Positions 44,238 through 53,100 of a DNA stretch of 64,000 bases are shown one piece after another. A program made the position numbers and the translations under genes. Below the pieces are notes generated by a model. The model did not search any database. It was not told the DNA's origin and worked only from the letters and a program-made list of their open reading frames with translations. Numbering within the stretch: position 1 is the first letter of the stretch; the number at the start of each line of letters is the position of its first letter. Source of the stretch: Lachnospiraceae bacterium (GTDB lineage: Bacteria; Bacillota; Clostridia; Lachnospirales; Lachnospiraceae); NCBI GenBank assembly GCA_017540265.1, contig JAFYBJ010000004.1, positions 1 to 64,000 of the forward strand, given 5' to 3'.

Positions 44238-45008
44238 TTAAGCAAGATTTCCAAGCAGATCCGCGTAAGGACCCATCACCTTTTTCATTTTATTAAGCGC
44301 CTTTGTATGAAGCTGCGAAACTCTGGATTCCGTAACCTCCATGATATTCGCTATCTCCTTGAGATTGAGTTCTTCATAGTAATAAAACAGAATGACACTT
44401 CTTTCCTTATCCGTAAGCGTATCGATCGCATCTTTGAGCATCTCTTTTAAAGTGAGTTTGTCTATATTTTCCTCGGGTGAATCAAACCTTTTCCCAAACC
44501 CCTTTTGATCGGATACTTCCATCCCACTGTCCATGAATTCATTTAAGGACACCACATTCGAGACATTCATCTGTGCCTGCCAGTCGGTAAGCTCATCATT
44601 GCTTATTCCCAAAGCCTCAGCCAGTTCATCATCGGTAGCGGGTCTTCCTTTTTCAGCCTCTATCTGCTTCATGGCAGCATCAAGCTGCTTCTGCTTCTGC
44701 CTGACAGTCCTTGGTATCCAGTCGTTCTTTCTTATCTGATCTAAGATCTCTCCTCTTATCCGCAATGAAGCATAGGTTTCGAATTTAATATTCTTCCTGG
44801 TATCGAACTTGTCAATGGCATCTATGAGCCCGAATATCCCGAATCCGACCAGATCATCATATTCCACATTGCATCCCAGGTACATGGAAAGACGACCGGC
44901 CACCAGCTTCACAAGAGGTGAATATTCAATTATTAACCTGTCCCGGAGCTCTTTTGATCCTGTCCTGACGTAATCGCTCCAGAGCATTGCCTTTTGCTCG
45001 TCTGTCAT
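44238..45008 (-). CDS. fliA: flagellar sigma factor, sigma-28 family
   Basis: The 256-residue protein has sigma regions 2 (YSPLVKLVAGRLSMYLG, YDDLVGFGIFGLIDAIDKFD), 3 (RPATDDELAEALGISNDELT) and 4 (LTDKERSVILFYYYEELNLK, VTESRVSQLHTKALNKMKKV), with no region 1.1, as in FliA/SigD. It directs RNA polymerase to late flagellar and chemotaxis promoters and is held by the anti-sigma FlgM until the hook is complete. FlgM is not in this window. The gene is between a small membrane protein and fapA in the operon, the common position in Firmicutes. Confidence 0.95.
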   Translation of the reverse strand: MTDEQKAMLWSDYVRTGSKELRDRLIIEYSPLVKLVAGRLSMYLGCNVEYDDLVGFGIFGLIDAIDKFDTRKNIKFETYASLRIRGEILDQIRKNDWIPRTVRQKQKQLDAAMKQIEAEKGRPATDDELAEALGISNDELTDWQAQMNVSNVVSLNEFMDSGMEVSDQKGFGKRFDSPEENIDKLTLKEMLKDAIDTLTDKERSVILFYYYEELNLKEIANIMEVTESRVSQLHTKALNKMKKVMGPYADLLGNLA

Positions 45009-45011
45009 CTT

Positions 45012-45284
45012 TTAATCCAAATCCGTCCTTTTTTCAACCAGATCGCCGGCTTCCTCAAAATAATCGGAGTATTTCATTGTCATGTTGAACTTGTCCACTA
45101 TGCTCTTAACAATAGTTCCCAGGATCGCAAAAGATAAAAGCGCCAGAAAAAGAACTATCAGCATGCGAAGAAGCGGCTGCCTCTGCACAAGACATACCGC
45201 AAGCGCCACAGTCCCTCCGCACATCATAAACAACGGCGGAAGTGTCTTGGTCTTAAGATTGTTGATCTTTGATTTATCTGTCAT
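45012..45284 (-). CDS. small membrane protein of the flagellar operon
   Basis: The 90-residue protein has two hydrophobic helices (about residues 15-35, LPPLFMMCGGTVALAVCLVQ, and 38-62, LLRMLIVLFLALLSFAILGT) and a charged C-terminal tail. No family motif is visible. The stop of cheD overlaps its ATG by four bases and fliA begins three bases after it, so it is tightly co-translated. Unnamed small membrane proteins are frequent between cheD and fliA in Lachnospiraceae; role unknown. Confidence 0.7.
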   Translation of the reverse strand: MTDKSKINNLKTKTLPPLFMMCGGTVALAVCLVQRQPLLRMLIVLFLALLSFAILGTIVKSIVDKFNMTMKYSDYFEEAGDLVEKRTDLD

Positions 45285-45766
45285 ATCACTCTTACCGGTT
45301 TTCCAACCGCTTTTATCTCATAATCCCCGGTATCGGGATTGAATGTTACCGTACGTCCGTAATTTTCTCCCGTATCTTCGGCGATTATAGGTATTTTTAA
45401 AGCAGCAAGAGCCTGCTTTGTAGCACTGACATTTCTCTCCCCCACAGCCGCAAGCTCGTTCTTTGACTGGAAGGCAAACATCTTCGCTCCGCCCGCGATC
45501 TTTGCTACCATTCTTGACCTTACCGCGCCCTTTGCCTCCATGCGTCTTACCAGTTCGAGAATGCCCGTATCGGCAAATTTAGCCACATTTGAGCTGCTCT
45601 TAACTTCCTGTGAATTAGGGAGCATCACATGTACAAGTCCGCCCACTTTATTCTGCTTATCCCTTATCGCTATGCCTACACAGCTTCCAAGCCCGATAGT
45701 CATTATAGTATCAGGCGGAAGGCAGACATTCATGTCAGCGATACCTACTTTTAAGGTTTCAGCCAT
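45281..45766 (-). CDS. cheD: chemoreceptor glutamine deamidase CheD
   Basis: The 161-residue protein deamidates glutamines of chemoreceptors to glutamate, adjusting their signalling state, and partners with CheC in Bacillus-type chemotaxis. It shows the catalytic Cys in TIGLGSCVGIAIRD, the catalytic His in GLVHVMLP and the C-terminal EDTGENYGRTVTFNP. Length is normal. cheC lies directly upstream and the small membrane gene overlaps its stop by four bases. Confidence 0.95.
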   Translation of the reverse strand: MAETLKVGIADMNVCLPPDTIMTIGLGSCVGIAIRDKQNKVGGLVHVMLPNSQEVKSSSNVAKFADTGILELVRRMEAKGAVRSRMVAKIAGGAKMFAFQSKNELAAVGERNVSATKQALAALKIPIIAEDTGENYGRTVTFNPDTGDYEIKAVGKPVRVI

Positions 45767-45786
45767 TATCTTCTCCCGTATTGCCC

Positions 45787-46407
45787 TTAAATGACTCCCA
45801 GCGCATGAAGTATCTTTTCATAAGACACAGCGTCAGGCACCAGTATAAAATAACCGGACATGTTCTTATCATCGTTAAAATCCGTCTCGATAAGAAGAAG
45901 CTTGTCCGCCACGGTACCAAATTCAATGGCAGGCACGGAAAGCACCGCACCCGCCATGTCTATACATACATCCGGTATGGAAGGATAGATCGTAAGGTTT
46001 GTAAGCTGCGCAAGAGAATTGAGATAGGCTCCCGTAATGATATTACCTATCTCCTTCAAAGCCGAGAGTTCCATTTCAGAGAAATTTTCCTCATCTTCCG
46101 AAGCCATACCCATAAGATGGCTTATCATATTCTTGGCGGATTCCCTTCGCTGGATAAACATGATGCTGCCGTTGATATCTCCCTGCACGACAAGGTATAT
46201 CCCTGCAACTATCTGCTCCTCACCACCCATGGTGGTACCCACATCCTTAAATTCCATGAGCCTTACTTTCGGAACAGCCATATCAACCTTCTCGCCAAGC
46301 ATCGTGGAAAGCGCCGTTGTGGCATTTCCCGCACCTATATTGCCTATCTCCTTGAGCACATCAAAATACTGGCTGGAAAGATCATCAATGTTAAGCTCTT
46401 CTGACAT
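45787..46407 (-). CDS. cheC: chemotaxis protein CheC
   Basis: The 206-residue CheY-P phosphatase has two copies of the CheC signature: LKEIGNIGAGNATTALSTML near residue 18 and LKEIGNIITGAYLNSLA near residue 115, each with the Glu-Asn pair that attacks the CheY phosphate bond. CheC also binds CheD, whose gene follows. The FliY protein in this operon has related domains. Length matches Bacillus CheC. CheY itself is not in the window. GGAGG lies before the ATG. Confidence 0.95.
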   Translation of the reverse strand: MSEELNIDDLSSQYFDVLKEIGNIGAGNATTALSTMLGEKVDMAVPKVRLMEFKDVGTTMGGEEQIVAGIYLVVQGDINGSIMFIQRRESAKNMISHLMGMASEDEENFSEMELSALKEIGNIITGAYLNSLAQLTNLTIYPSIPDVCIDMAGAVLSVPAIEFGTVADKLLLIETDFNDDKNMSGYFILVPDAVSYEKILHALGVI

Positions 46408-46444
46408 AAAAACCTCCGGACCTTCCGTTAAAATAATTCAGTGA

Positions 46445-46891
46445 TCACATATCCTGAAGGACAAGCTCTGTATCCAGTATGGATATGAGTCCCTGATCCT
46501 GCTTGCCTACACCGGAAACATAACCGTTAGCTTCCGCTGAAGTCACTCTCTCAACTTCTGCAGCCGAAAGATTCACCACCTCTTTTACGGAATCCACCAT
46601 AACTCCCACGGGTTCATGCTGGTCTATCTTTATGATGATGATCCTTGTATCCTTTGTCTCGCTGTCATTTTCCATACCCATCTTCACTCTTAAACTTAAA
46701 ACGGGTATTACCTCACCGCGTAAGTTTATAACCCCCTTCCAGTAAGGAGAAACCTGCGGTACTCTGGTTATCTGCTGCATCCTGACGATATTATCGATAA
46801 ATTTGATATCAATGCCATACTGCTCGGTGCCGAGTCGTATGACTATATACTGTGTCGAATCATTTAAGGTAGTGCTGAGTTCATTTGCCAT
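46445..46891 (-). CDS. cheW: chemotaxis coupling protein CheW
   Basis: The 148-residue protein joins chemoreceptors to the CheA kinase. It has the SH3-like CheW fold: QYIVIRLGTEQYGIDIKFID, RVPQVSPYWKGVINLRGEVI and VGVMVDSVKEVVNLSAAEV. A longer frame reaches back to 46954, but that would run into cheA; GGGGAGG eight bases before the ATG at 46891 fixes the start here, 16 bases after the cheA stop. Confidence 0.92.
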   Translation of the reverse strand: MANELSTTLNDSTQYIVIRLGTEQYGIDIKFIDNIVRMQQITRVPQVSPYWKGVINLRGEVIPVLSLRVKMGMENDSETKDTRIIIIKIDQHEPVGVMVDSVKEVVNLSAAEVERVTSAEANGYVSGVGKQDQGLISILDTELVLQDM

Positions 46892-46907
46892 TTTATTTGC
46901 CTCCCCT

Positions 46908-49088
46908 TCAGATAAGCGCATTTGCATCAATGATGAGTGCGATCTCGCCGTCACCTAAGATGGTCGCGCCGCTGATGAATTTGCATTTATTGATATATTT
47001 GCCCATGGACTTTATAACTATCTCCTGCTGGCCTATGAGCTCGTCAACCACAAGACCCGCAAGCTTGTCGCCCTTCTTTGCGATGAGCACCACCATGTTA
47101 TCATCGGGCTGCCTGTTGCTCTCCACTCCCACAACCTCGTCAAGACGTATGAGGGGGATGACATTGCCACGCATATTTATAACTTCGCGTCCCTGAACCG
47201 TCTTTATATCAGCGGGAGAAATATCCTCTATAGTCTGTATGCTTCCGAGTGCTATAGCATATTTCTCGTTTCCTACAACTACCATGAGAGCCTGTATGAT
47301 CGCCAGTGTAAGAGGAAGACGTATGCTGAATGTGGAGCCCTCTCCAAGCTTAGTCTTGACATCCACTTCACCGGAAAGAGATTCGATCTTGCTCTTTACA
47401 ACATCAAGTCCCACGCCTCTTCCGGAAACATCAGTTACCTGCTTGGCTGTAGAGAAGCTGGGCTGGAAGAGAAGAGAGATGATCTCGTTTTCGTCTGCTG
47501 CCGCAGCCTGTTCTTCGGTAAGTACGCCTCTCTCGACAGCTTTTCTCCTTACTGCCTCTACATCGATTCCGTTACCGTCGTCCCTTACCTCAATGACAAC
47601 ATTGTTTCCGTCCTGATATGCATCAAGATAAATGCTTCCAAGCTCCGGCTTTCCTCTCTGGGCACGTACCTCGGGTTCTTCTATACCATGATCTGCGGAA
47701 TTACGTAACAGGTGCATAAGAGGATCGCCTATCTCATCAACCACAGTCCTGTCAAGCTCTGTCTCTTCACCTGACATATACAGTTCAAGAGGCTTGTTTA
47801 ACTTCTTTGAAAGATCCCTTATCATGCGGGGGAACTTTGTCACAACAGACTCAATAGGTACCATTCGAACCTTCATAACGGATTCGTGAAGATTTGTGGT
47901 AACACTCTCCAGGTATTCTATATGATCATTTAACTGGTTGCTTCCGTTTCCAAGGCTGGTAGCGGAACTTACCAGGGAATTCTTTGCAATGATAAGCTCG
48001 CTCACCAGGTTCATGAGCGAATCCAGCTTTTCGATATCAACACGCACCGTGCGGTTTACGGCCGGCTTTCCTGCCGCCTTCTTTGCGGGCGGCTGTGACT
48101 GTGAACCGGAATGTGAAGCCTCTGCAGCCTTTACGGGAGCAGGAGCGGTCTGCACATGCTTTTCTTCCTTTGCAGGCTCTTCTTTCTTTTCCTCAGCCTC
48201 TGATTCTTCTTCCGCAGATTCTTCCGCAACTTCCTCTGCAGCCGTATTCTCACCTGCATCTTCGGAAACATCATCTCCGTTAAAAGGAACACCCACCGCA
48301 TCCTCTATCTCGGATACGTTCTTTATTGCCGTGAGCATGGGAGCAACCTCGCCGTCAGAAGCAACGACAAGTCTGAATGTGAAATCAAATTTTTCATCTT
48401 CGATATCCTGGGTGGAAGGATCCGCGGCAATGATATCTCCGAATTCTTCTATAGCCTTGAACACAAGGAAAGCCCGTGCCGCCTTAAGGAGACAGTTTTC
48501 CTGAACCTTTACGGTGATAAGGTAAAGCTTTCTGTTCGCCAGCATGGCATCTTCAATGCCCTTGCGGTCCTCATCGCTTAACTTTAAAGGAGCAGCCTTT
48601 TCTTCAGACTTCTTCGGCTCTGCCTTTTTCTTCTTTGCCTTTGCCTTCTTCGCGGGAGCAGCTTTTTCGCTCTTTTCTTCCTTTGCTGCTTCATCCGCAC
48701 CGCCCTTTGCATTAAGGCAGTCATTAAGGGCCTTGATTATGGGTTCATTGTCATTGTCACCTTCATCGGAAGTTTCCTGTATGGTGGTCACATACCCCTC
48801 AAGGGCATCAAGGCACTGGAAGAGGGTATCTATCATGTCGGAATTGACTTTGATATTTCCGTCCCTGACTTCCGAAAAGACATTTTCCATGTCATGGGTA
48901 AGTGTCTGCATGCGCTTATATCCCATGGTTCCGGCCATTCCCTTAAGGGTATGCGCCGCACGGAATATCTCGTTGATCGTGTCCATGTTCTCGGAATCCT
49001 GCTCCAATGCAAGCACATTGTTGTTCAGATTCTGAAGGTGTTCCCTGCTCTCATCAAGGAAAATGTCAAGATACTGGCTTACATCCAT
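46908..49088 (-). CDS. cheA: chemotaxis histidine kinase CheA
   Basis: The 726-residue protein has a HPt domain with His46 (FRAAHTLKGMAGTMGY), a P2-like CheY/CheB-binding region, a Glu/Ala-rich linker (about 260-330), a dimerisation domain (DIEKLDSLMNLVSELIIAKN), the HATPase domain with PLMHLLRNSADHGIE, VEVRDDGNGID and GRGVGLDV, and a C-terminal CheW-like regulatory domain (IALGSIQTIEDISPADIKTV). It phosphorylates CheY and CheB on receptor signals. Length is in the usual 650-750 range. It lies between cheB and cheW with overlaps or two-base spacing. Confidence 0.97.
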   Translation of the reverse strand: MDVSQYLDIFLDESREHLQNLNNNVLALEQDSENMDTINEIFRAAHTLKGMAGTMGYKRMQTLTHDMENVFSEVRDGNIKVNSDMIDTLFQCLDALEGYVTTIQETSDEGDNDNEPIIKALNDCLNAKGGADEAAKEEKSEKAAPAKKAKAKKKKAEPKKSEEKAAPLKLSDEDRKGIEDAMLANRKLYLITVKVQENCLLKAARAFLVFKAIEEFGDIIAADPSTQDIEDEKFDFTFRLVVASDGEVAPMLTAIKNVSEIEDAVGVPFNGDDVSEDAGENTAAEEVAEESAEEESEAEEKKEEPAKEEKHVQTAPAPVKAAEASHSGSQSQPPAKKAAGKPAVNRTVRVDIEKLDSLMNLVSELIIAKNSLVSSATSLGNGSNQLNDHIEYLESVTTNLHESVMKVRMVPIESVVTKFPRMIRDLSKKLNKPLELYMSGEETELDRTVVDEIGDPLMHLLRNSADHGIEEPEVRAQRGKPELGSIYLDAYQDGNNVVIEVRDDGNGIDVEAVRRKAVERGVLTEEQAAAADENEIISLLFQPSFSTAKQVTDVSGRGVGLDVVKSKIESLSGEVDVKTKLGEGSTFSIRLPLTLAIIQALMVVVGNEKYAIALGSIQTIEDISPADIKTVQGREVINMRGNVIPLIRLDEVVGVESNRQPDDNMVVLIAKKGDKLAGLVVDELIGQQEIVIKSMGKYINKCKFISGATILGDGEIALIIDANALI

Positions 49089-49089
49089 T

Positions 49090-50157
49090 TCATTTTACCC
49101 CCACTTTCGTTAGGATTTCTTCTGCTATATGATCAAGGCCTGCGACCTGATCCGCCAAACCTGCCTGGACTACGCTGCCGGGCATCCCGTTCACAACACA
49201 GTCCTTTCCGTCTTCCGCTATCACAAATACCTTCTTCTTTGCGGAGAGATTTTTTATCCCCTCGGTACCGTCACGTCCCATTCCTGTGAGTACCGCACAG
49301 ACGATGGAATGGTAGCCGGTATCCGCCAGGGATTCAAACATGTAATTCGCGCAGGGCTTCACACCTTCCCTGTTCGGCTCATCCGTGTAGATGACCTTCA
49401 CCCTGCCCCTTTCTTCAACAAGTTTCATGTGCATCCCGGCCCTGGCTATATAAACATGGCCCTTTTCAAGCACATCCCCTTCCTTTGCCTCCGTAACCTT
49501 CACGGCACTGGAACTGTCTAACCTTTCGGCAAGGGATTTTGTAAATCCCACGGGCATATGCTGGACTAAGACAACCGGCGCATCCAGACCCGCAGGGAGC
49601 CTTGGTATCACGCTCTGAAGAGCCCTGGGGCCTCCGGTGGATGAAGCTATGGCGACTATCTTATTGCCTTTTCCCTCTATCGGAGTCCTTGAAGGAACTG
49701 CCCTTAAAACTTCCGGAACAGATGCAGTGCTCTTTTTTATTCTTTTCGATGCCGGTCTTTTGGAATAAACAACCGCAGTAAGTGTTTCAAAAAAGGCGTT
49801 TTTAAAGTCTTCCGTCCTGATGCCTGCCGTTCCCTGGGGCTTTTGTATAAAATCAACCGCTCCCAGTTCCAGGGCTTCGAGTGTGACCTTTGCGCCTTCC
49901 ACCGTATCCGAGGAGAGCACCATCACTCTTTCATCCCTGCCCTGCTTTTCAAGTTCTCTTAAAAAATCAAGGCCGTTCATACGGGGCATGTTTATGTCCG
50001 TCACTATGCCGTCAAAAGTACCCTGCTTAAGTAATTCCAACGCTTCCACACCATCCCGGGCAGTGGCTTCCACATGGAATCTGCTGTCGGAATTTATTAT
50101 ATCACATATCATCCTTCTCATGAGTGCAGAATCATCGATAAATAGTATTTTTTTCAT
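49090..50157 (-). CDS. cheB: chemotaxis methylesterase response regulator CheB
   Basis: The 355-residue protein has a receiver domain with the phospho-acceptor Asp54 in IVTDINMPRMNG and a methylesterase domain with the catalytic Ser in IASSTGGPRALQSVI, His in VLVQHMPVGFT and Asp in LTGMGRDGTEG. When phosphorylated by CheA it demethylates chemoreceptors. A longer frame starts at 50187, but AAAGGAGATGG lies just before the ATG at 50157, which decides the start. cheA follows after one base. Confidence 0.95.
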   Translation of the reverse strand: MKKILFIDDSALMRRMICDIINSDSRFHVEATARDGVEALELLKQGTFDGIVTDINMPRMNGLDFLRELEKQGRDERVMVLSSDTVEGAKVTLEALELGAVDFIQKPQGTAGIRTEDFKNAFFETLTAVVYSKRPASKRIKKSTASVPEVLRAVPSRTPIEGKGNKIVAIASSTGGPRALQSVIPRLPAGLDAPVVLVQHMPVGFTKSLAERLDSSSAVKVTEAKEGDVLEKGHVYIARAGMHMKLVEERGRVKVIYTDEPNREGVKPCANYMFESLADTGYHSIVCAVLTGMGRDGTEGIKNLSAKKKVFVIAEDGKDCVVNGMPGSVVQAGLADQVAGLDHIAEEILTKVGVK

Positions 50158-50203
50158 AAATCCATCTCCTTTCGGAACACCCGTCATTCCTTCTGTCAGA
50201 TCA

Positions 50204-50935
50204 TCAGCTTCCTGTCTGACGCTGTCTTTCCTTTCTCTGCTCCTCGAATATGAAACGAACTATGTCTTCCCTTGCTCCTCCCTCAAGGAAAAGAAACTGC
50301 CCTCTGTATTCGGTATTTCTGGGATTACCCGGCGCAGGATCGGCAAAAAGTACCCGAAGTACCACATCATACCTTTTCTGCTCTTCCCGTACATTTAATA
50401 CAAATCTGGCATGTACAAGACTTCCCTTGGCAAATTTTGCCGCGGATACAAAACGCATCCCGCCTCCGCTTATGTCCAGGATCACACATTTTTCTTCCGG
50501 ATCCGCAAGGGGATTTAAAATCTTTTTCTCAATATATGCAGCTTCCTCCGCTTCGGGAAGTTCCCTTGCCGTCATTCCAACCACGCAGTTGAATCTGTAA
50601 AATTCCCTGCGCTGTACCTTCTCAAGCTTCGTAGTAAGGGAAAATTCGGCAATCGCGATGCTTCCCTCATTCCGCCTGTCCCGTACCTCCGCCTCACAGG
50701 AATATATGCCTTTTTTTCCAAAGAGGAAGAGATTGTATCTGCTGCCGGGCTCAAGCACTATAAGTTTCGTGCCTTCCATGGGCATCACAAGCTCTATGAC
50801 ATCCTCTTCGTCCGGAATATCAAAGATCTTTGTTATATAATATTCTTTTTCTTTTTCCTCCCGCCCTCTCTTAAATGTGCCGATAGTCTCGATATCGGCG
50901 CGTTCTCCGGGAAGTATCACGTCTCTTATGTTCAT
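50204..50935 (-). CDS. YcgR-type PilZ protein, flagellar brake
   Basis: The 243-residue protein has an N-terminal YcgR-like domain (VILPGERADIETIGTFKRGR) and a C-terminal PilZ domain (about residues 110-235) with QRREFYRFNCV and DISGGGMRF, the RxxxR and DxSxxG-type elements that bind cyclic di-GMP. YcgR/YpfA slow or curl swimming when the messenger is high. The GGDEF enzyme at 28484 could supply it. Its start overlaps the stop of flhG by four bases (ATGA type). The spacing to cheB is about 45 bases. Confidence 0.88.
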   Translation of the reverse strand: MNIRDVILPGERADIETIGTFKRGREEKEKEYYITKIFDIPDEEDVIELVMPMEGTKLIVLEPGSRYNLFLFGKKGIYSCEAEVRDRRNEGSIAIAEFSLTTKLEKVQRREFYRFNCVVGMTARELPEAEEAAYIEKKILNPLADPEEKCVILDISGGGMRFVSAAKFAKGSLVHARFVLNVREEQKRYDVVLRVLFADPAPGNPRNTEYRGQFLFLEGGAREDIVRFIFEEQRKERQRQTGS

Positions 50936-51813
50936 ACGCTTTTCTTACCTGCCACTATATGCGAAAAGAATGCAGCCATTCCTCTCTTTTTTATCTTTCC
51001 TTCATCCTCAAGACCGATAAGTCTCTCGGTTATTGCCATATATGCCTTTGCGCTCTTTGCTTCCGGATGGGCAAGCGATACAGGCATCTGCTGCATGACC
51101 GCATCATTTAACCTGCTGTCCATCGGCACCGAACCTATATGTTCAAGCGTAAGCCCCAGATATCTTGTGACCACAAGATCGAGCTTTTTAAACAAAAGCT
51201 CTCCGTCCTTATCCGAGCCCACACGGTTCGTAAGAACCTTGATCTTTGAATTTTCCTTGGAAAACCTCGGGTGCCTGTCCAGTGCCTTTAACAGTGAATA
51301 GGAATCCGTGATGGATGTGGGTTCCGGAGTAGTCACAAGTATTATCTCTCCGCTTGCAACAAGAAATTCAAGCACCGCATCGGCTATTCCCGCTCCCGTA
51401 TCTATGATAACGATATCCGCTATCGCATCAAGCTCCGCAAGGTTCCGTATTATGTATGTCAGATATTCACGGCCTAAATTCGAAAACCCGGCTATTCCGG
51501 AGCCTCCCGATATAAAGCCCACATCTCCGGGGCCCCAGGTGATCACATCCTTTATATTCTTCCCCTGATAAATAAGATCGCTTAAATTATGCTTCGGGAC
51601 TGTTCCGAACATGATCTCTATATTTGCCAGGCCGAAATCCGCATCAAGTATGATCACGCGTTTCCCCAGTTTCTTAAACTGCAGCGCAAGATTGATGGCC
51701 GTGTTTGATTTTCCCACGCCGCCTTTTCCGCTGGTCACCGTGATGACCCTGGCAAGAGGCCTCCCTGAGGAAGCCTTCATCATATTTCTCAGTTTTTCTG
51801 CCTGATCTGCCAT
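50932..51813 (-). CDS. flhG: MinD-like ATPase FlhG, flagellar number control
   Basis: The 293-residue protein is a ParA/MinD-type ATPase with the deviant Walker A VTSGKGGVGKSNTAINLALQ, Walker B-like VIDTGAGI, and IILDADFGLANIEIMFGT. It regulates flagellar number and placement together with FlhF. A C-terminal amphipathic helix region (MAAFFSHIVAGKKSV) fits membrane association. Length matches Bacillus YlxH. Its ATG is directly after the flhF stop, and ycgR overlaps its end. Confidence 0.93.
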   Translation of the reverse strand: MADQAEKLRNMMKASSGRPLARVITVTSGKGGVGKSNTAINLALQFKKLGKRVIILDADFGLANIEIMFGTVPKHNLSDLIYQGKNIKDVITWGPGDVGFISGGSGIAGFSNLGREYLTYIIRNLAELDAIADIVIIDTGAGIADAVLEFLVASGEIILVTTPEPTSITDSYSLLKALDRHPRFSKENSKIKVLTNRVGSDKDGELLFKKLDLVVTRYLGLTLEHIGSVPMDSRLNDAVMQQMPVSLAHPEAKSAKAYMAITERLIGLEDEGKIKKRGMAAFFSHIVAGKKSV

Positions 51814-53082
51814 TTAATTCCCGCCCAGTATCTTCTTTACCGTTTCCTGTGCATTAAACGCTTCTATATCCCCGGGCACATCCTGCCCTGCCGTCACATA
51901 GCTCATGGGTGCCATGGTATGCATCCTTAAATTTAAAAGATTTCCCAGGCAATCCGTCTCATCAAGCTTTGTAAACAGAAGCCTCACATCGCCCATTCCC
52001 GTATAGGCATCCGCCGCAGACAAAAGATCCTTAAGCTTGGTGGATGCGGAGAGCACCAGATATACTTCGGTCTCAAACTCCGCCCTTACCGTATTTATAA
52101 GATCTTCGGTAAGCTTTCTCTGCTCATCGTTCTTATGGGAGTGCCCCGCCGTATCAACAAAGATATAATCCGAGGCTTTAAACTTCCTGCAGGACTCAAG
52201 CAGTTCTTCGGGGCTGTATATCACCTCAAACGGCGATCCCAGTATCGAAGCGTATGTCCTTAACTGCTCCGCTGCCGCTATCCTGTAGGTATCGGCAGTG
52301 AGCATTGCAACAGCCTTGCCCTCTGTTACGCTTAAATTCGAGGCAAGCTTTGCAAGCGTGGTAGTTGTCCCCGCACCCGTGGGACCTATAAGGAATACCA
52401 CCTTCGCCCCCTTCGATGCAGGGGTTATGCATTCGGACCTGCCGAATTTAAGTATTATCTTCTGGTATATGCCCGAGATAACATGTTCAAGCTGCTCATC
52501 ATCCGCAACAGCCGTATCAGCCTCGCTCACCACACGGTTTGCCACATCCTCCGTAACTTCGTTTGCAATGAGCTTGTTATATAATACCCTGAGTAAAGAC
52601 TCCCCCTCCGAAAAACCGGTCTTCCTTGTCTCCGCTTCCTTTTCCCCTGCCTCTTCCTTTTTTTCCACAGGTGCTGCATTGTTTAAAAATTTCTTTTCAA
52701 GAAGGCTCTGTATGTCATCGAGCTTCTTTTCCATATTCTCAACATTGGCTTCCTTTATGACAGGCTTTGTTTCGGAAGCTTTTTTTTCAAAAGCGCCGTC
52801 TTCTTCGGCTTTCTGCCTCACTCTGTCCACAGCAGCCACTTTTTCCTTAATGCTTTCGGCTTCTTTGGCTTCTTTAGCCTCTCTTGCCGCCTTCCCGACC
52901 TGCCTGTCGGATTCCTCTTCCTTTGCAACGGTGATCTCCACAAGCGGCTTCTTTAAGAAGGAAAACAGACCGCCCTTCTTTACATTCTTTGAATGCATGA
53001 GAATGCAGTCATCCCCAAGTTCCTTCCTTGCGGATGCAAGTGCCTCTTCTTCGGTTGCAGCTGTATATTTCTTGATTATCAT
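51814..53082 (-). CDS. flhF: flagellar GTPase FlhF with altered P-loop
   Basis: The 422-residue protein has the FlhF B domain (MIIKKYTAATEEEALASARK), an Ala/Glu/Lys linker (about 60-165), and N and G domains of SRP-type GTPases. The G1 loop reads GPTGAGTTTTLAK, with Thr (ACA, minus strand of 52366-52368) where all active relatives have the invariant Lys (GKTT). G3 reads VDTAGHSHK, with His where Arg is usual. G4 (FTKLDET) and G5 (TAGQDVPGD) are normal. FlhF places the flagellum and binds GTP; a missing P-loop lysine should weaken nucleotide binding. It lies between flhA and flhG. Either a mutation or a natural variant. Confidence 0.93.
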   Translation of the reverse strand: MIIKKYTAATEEEALASARKELGDDCILMHSKNVKKGGLFSFLKKPLVEITVAKEEESDRQVGKAAREAKEAKEAESIKEKVAAVDRVRQKAEEDGAFEKKASETKPVIKEANVENMEKKLDDIQSLLEKKFLNNAAPVEKKEEAGEKEAETRKTGFSEGESLLRVLYNKLIANEVTEDVANRVVSEADTAVADDEQLEHVISGIYQKIILKFGRSECITPASKGAKVVFLIGPTGAGTTTTLAKLASNLSVTEGKAVAMLTADTYRIAAAEQLRTYASILGSPFEVIYSPEELLESCRKFKASDYIFVDTAGHSHKNDEQRKLTEDLINTVRAEFETEVYLVLSASTKLKDLLSAADAYTGMGDVRLLFTKLDETDCLGNLLNLRMHTMAPMSYVTAGQDVPGDIEAFNAQETVKKILGGN

Positions 53083-53100
53083 ACTTATTCTACCCGCGGC

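Noticed and set aside
46891..46954. Longer CheW start at 46954
   Set aside because: It would overlap cheA; GGGGAGG and family alignment place the start at 46891.
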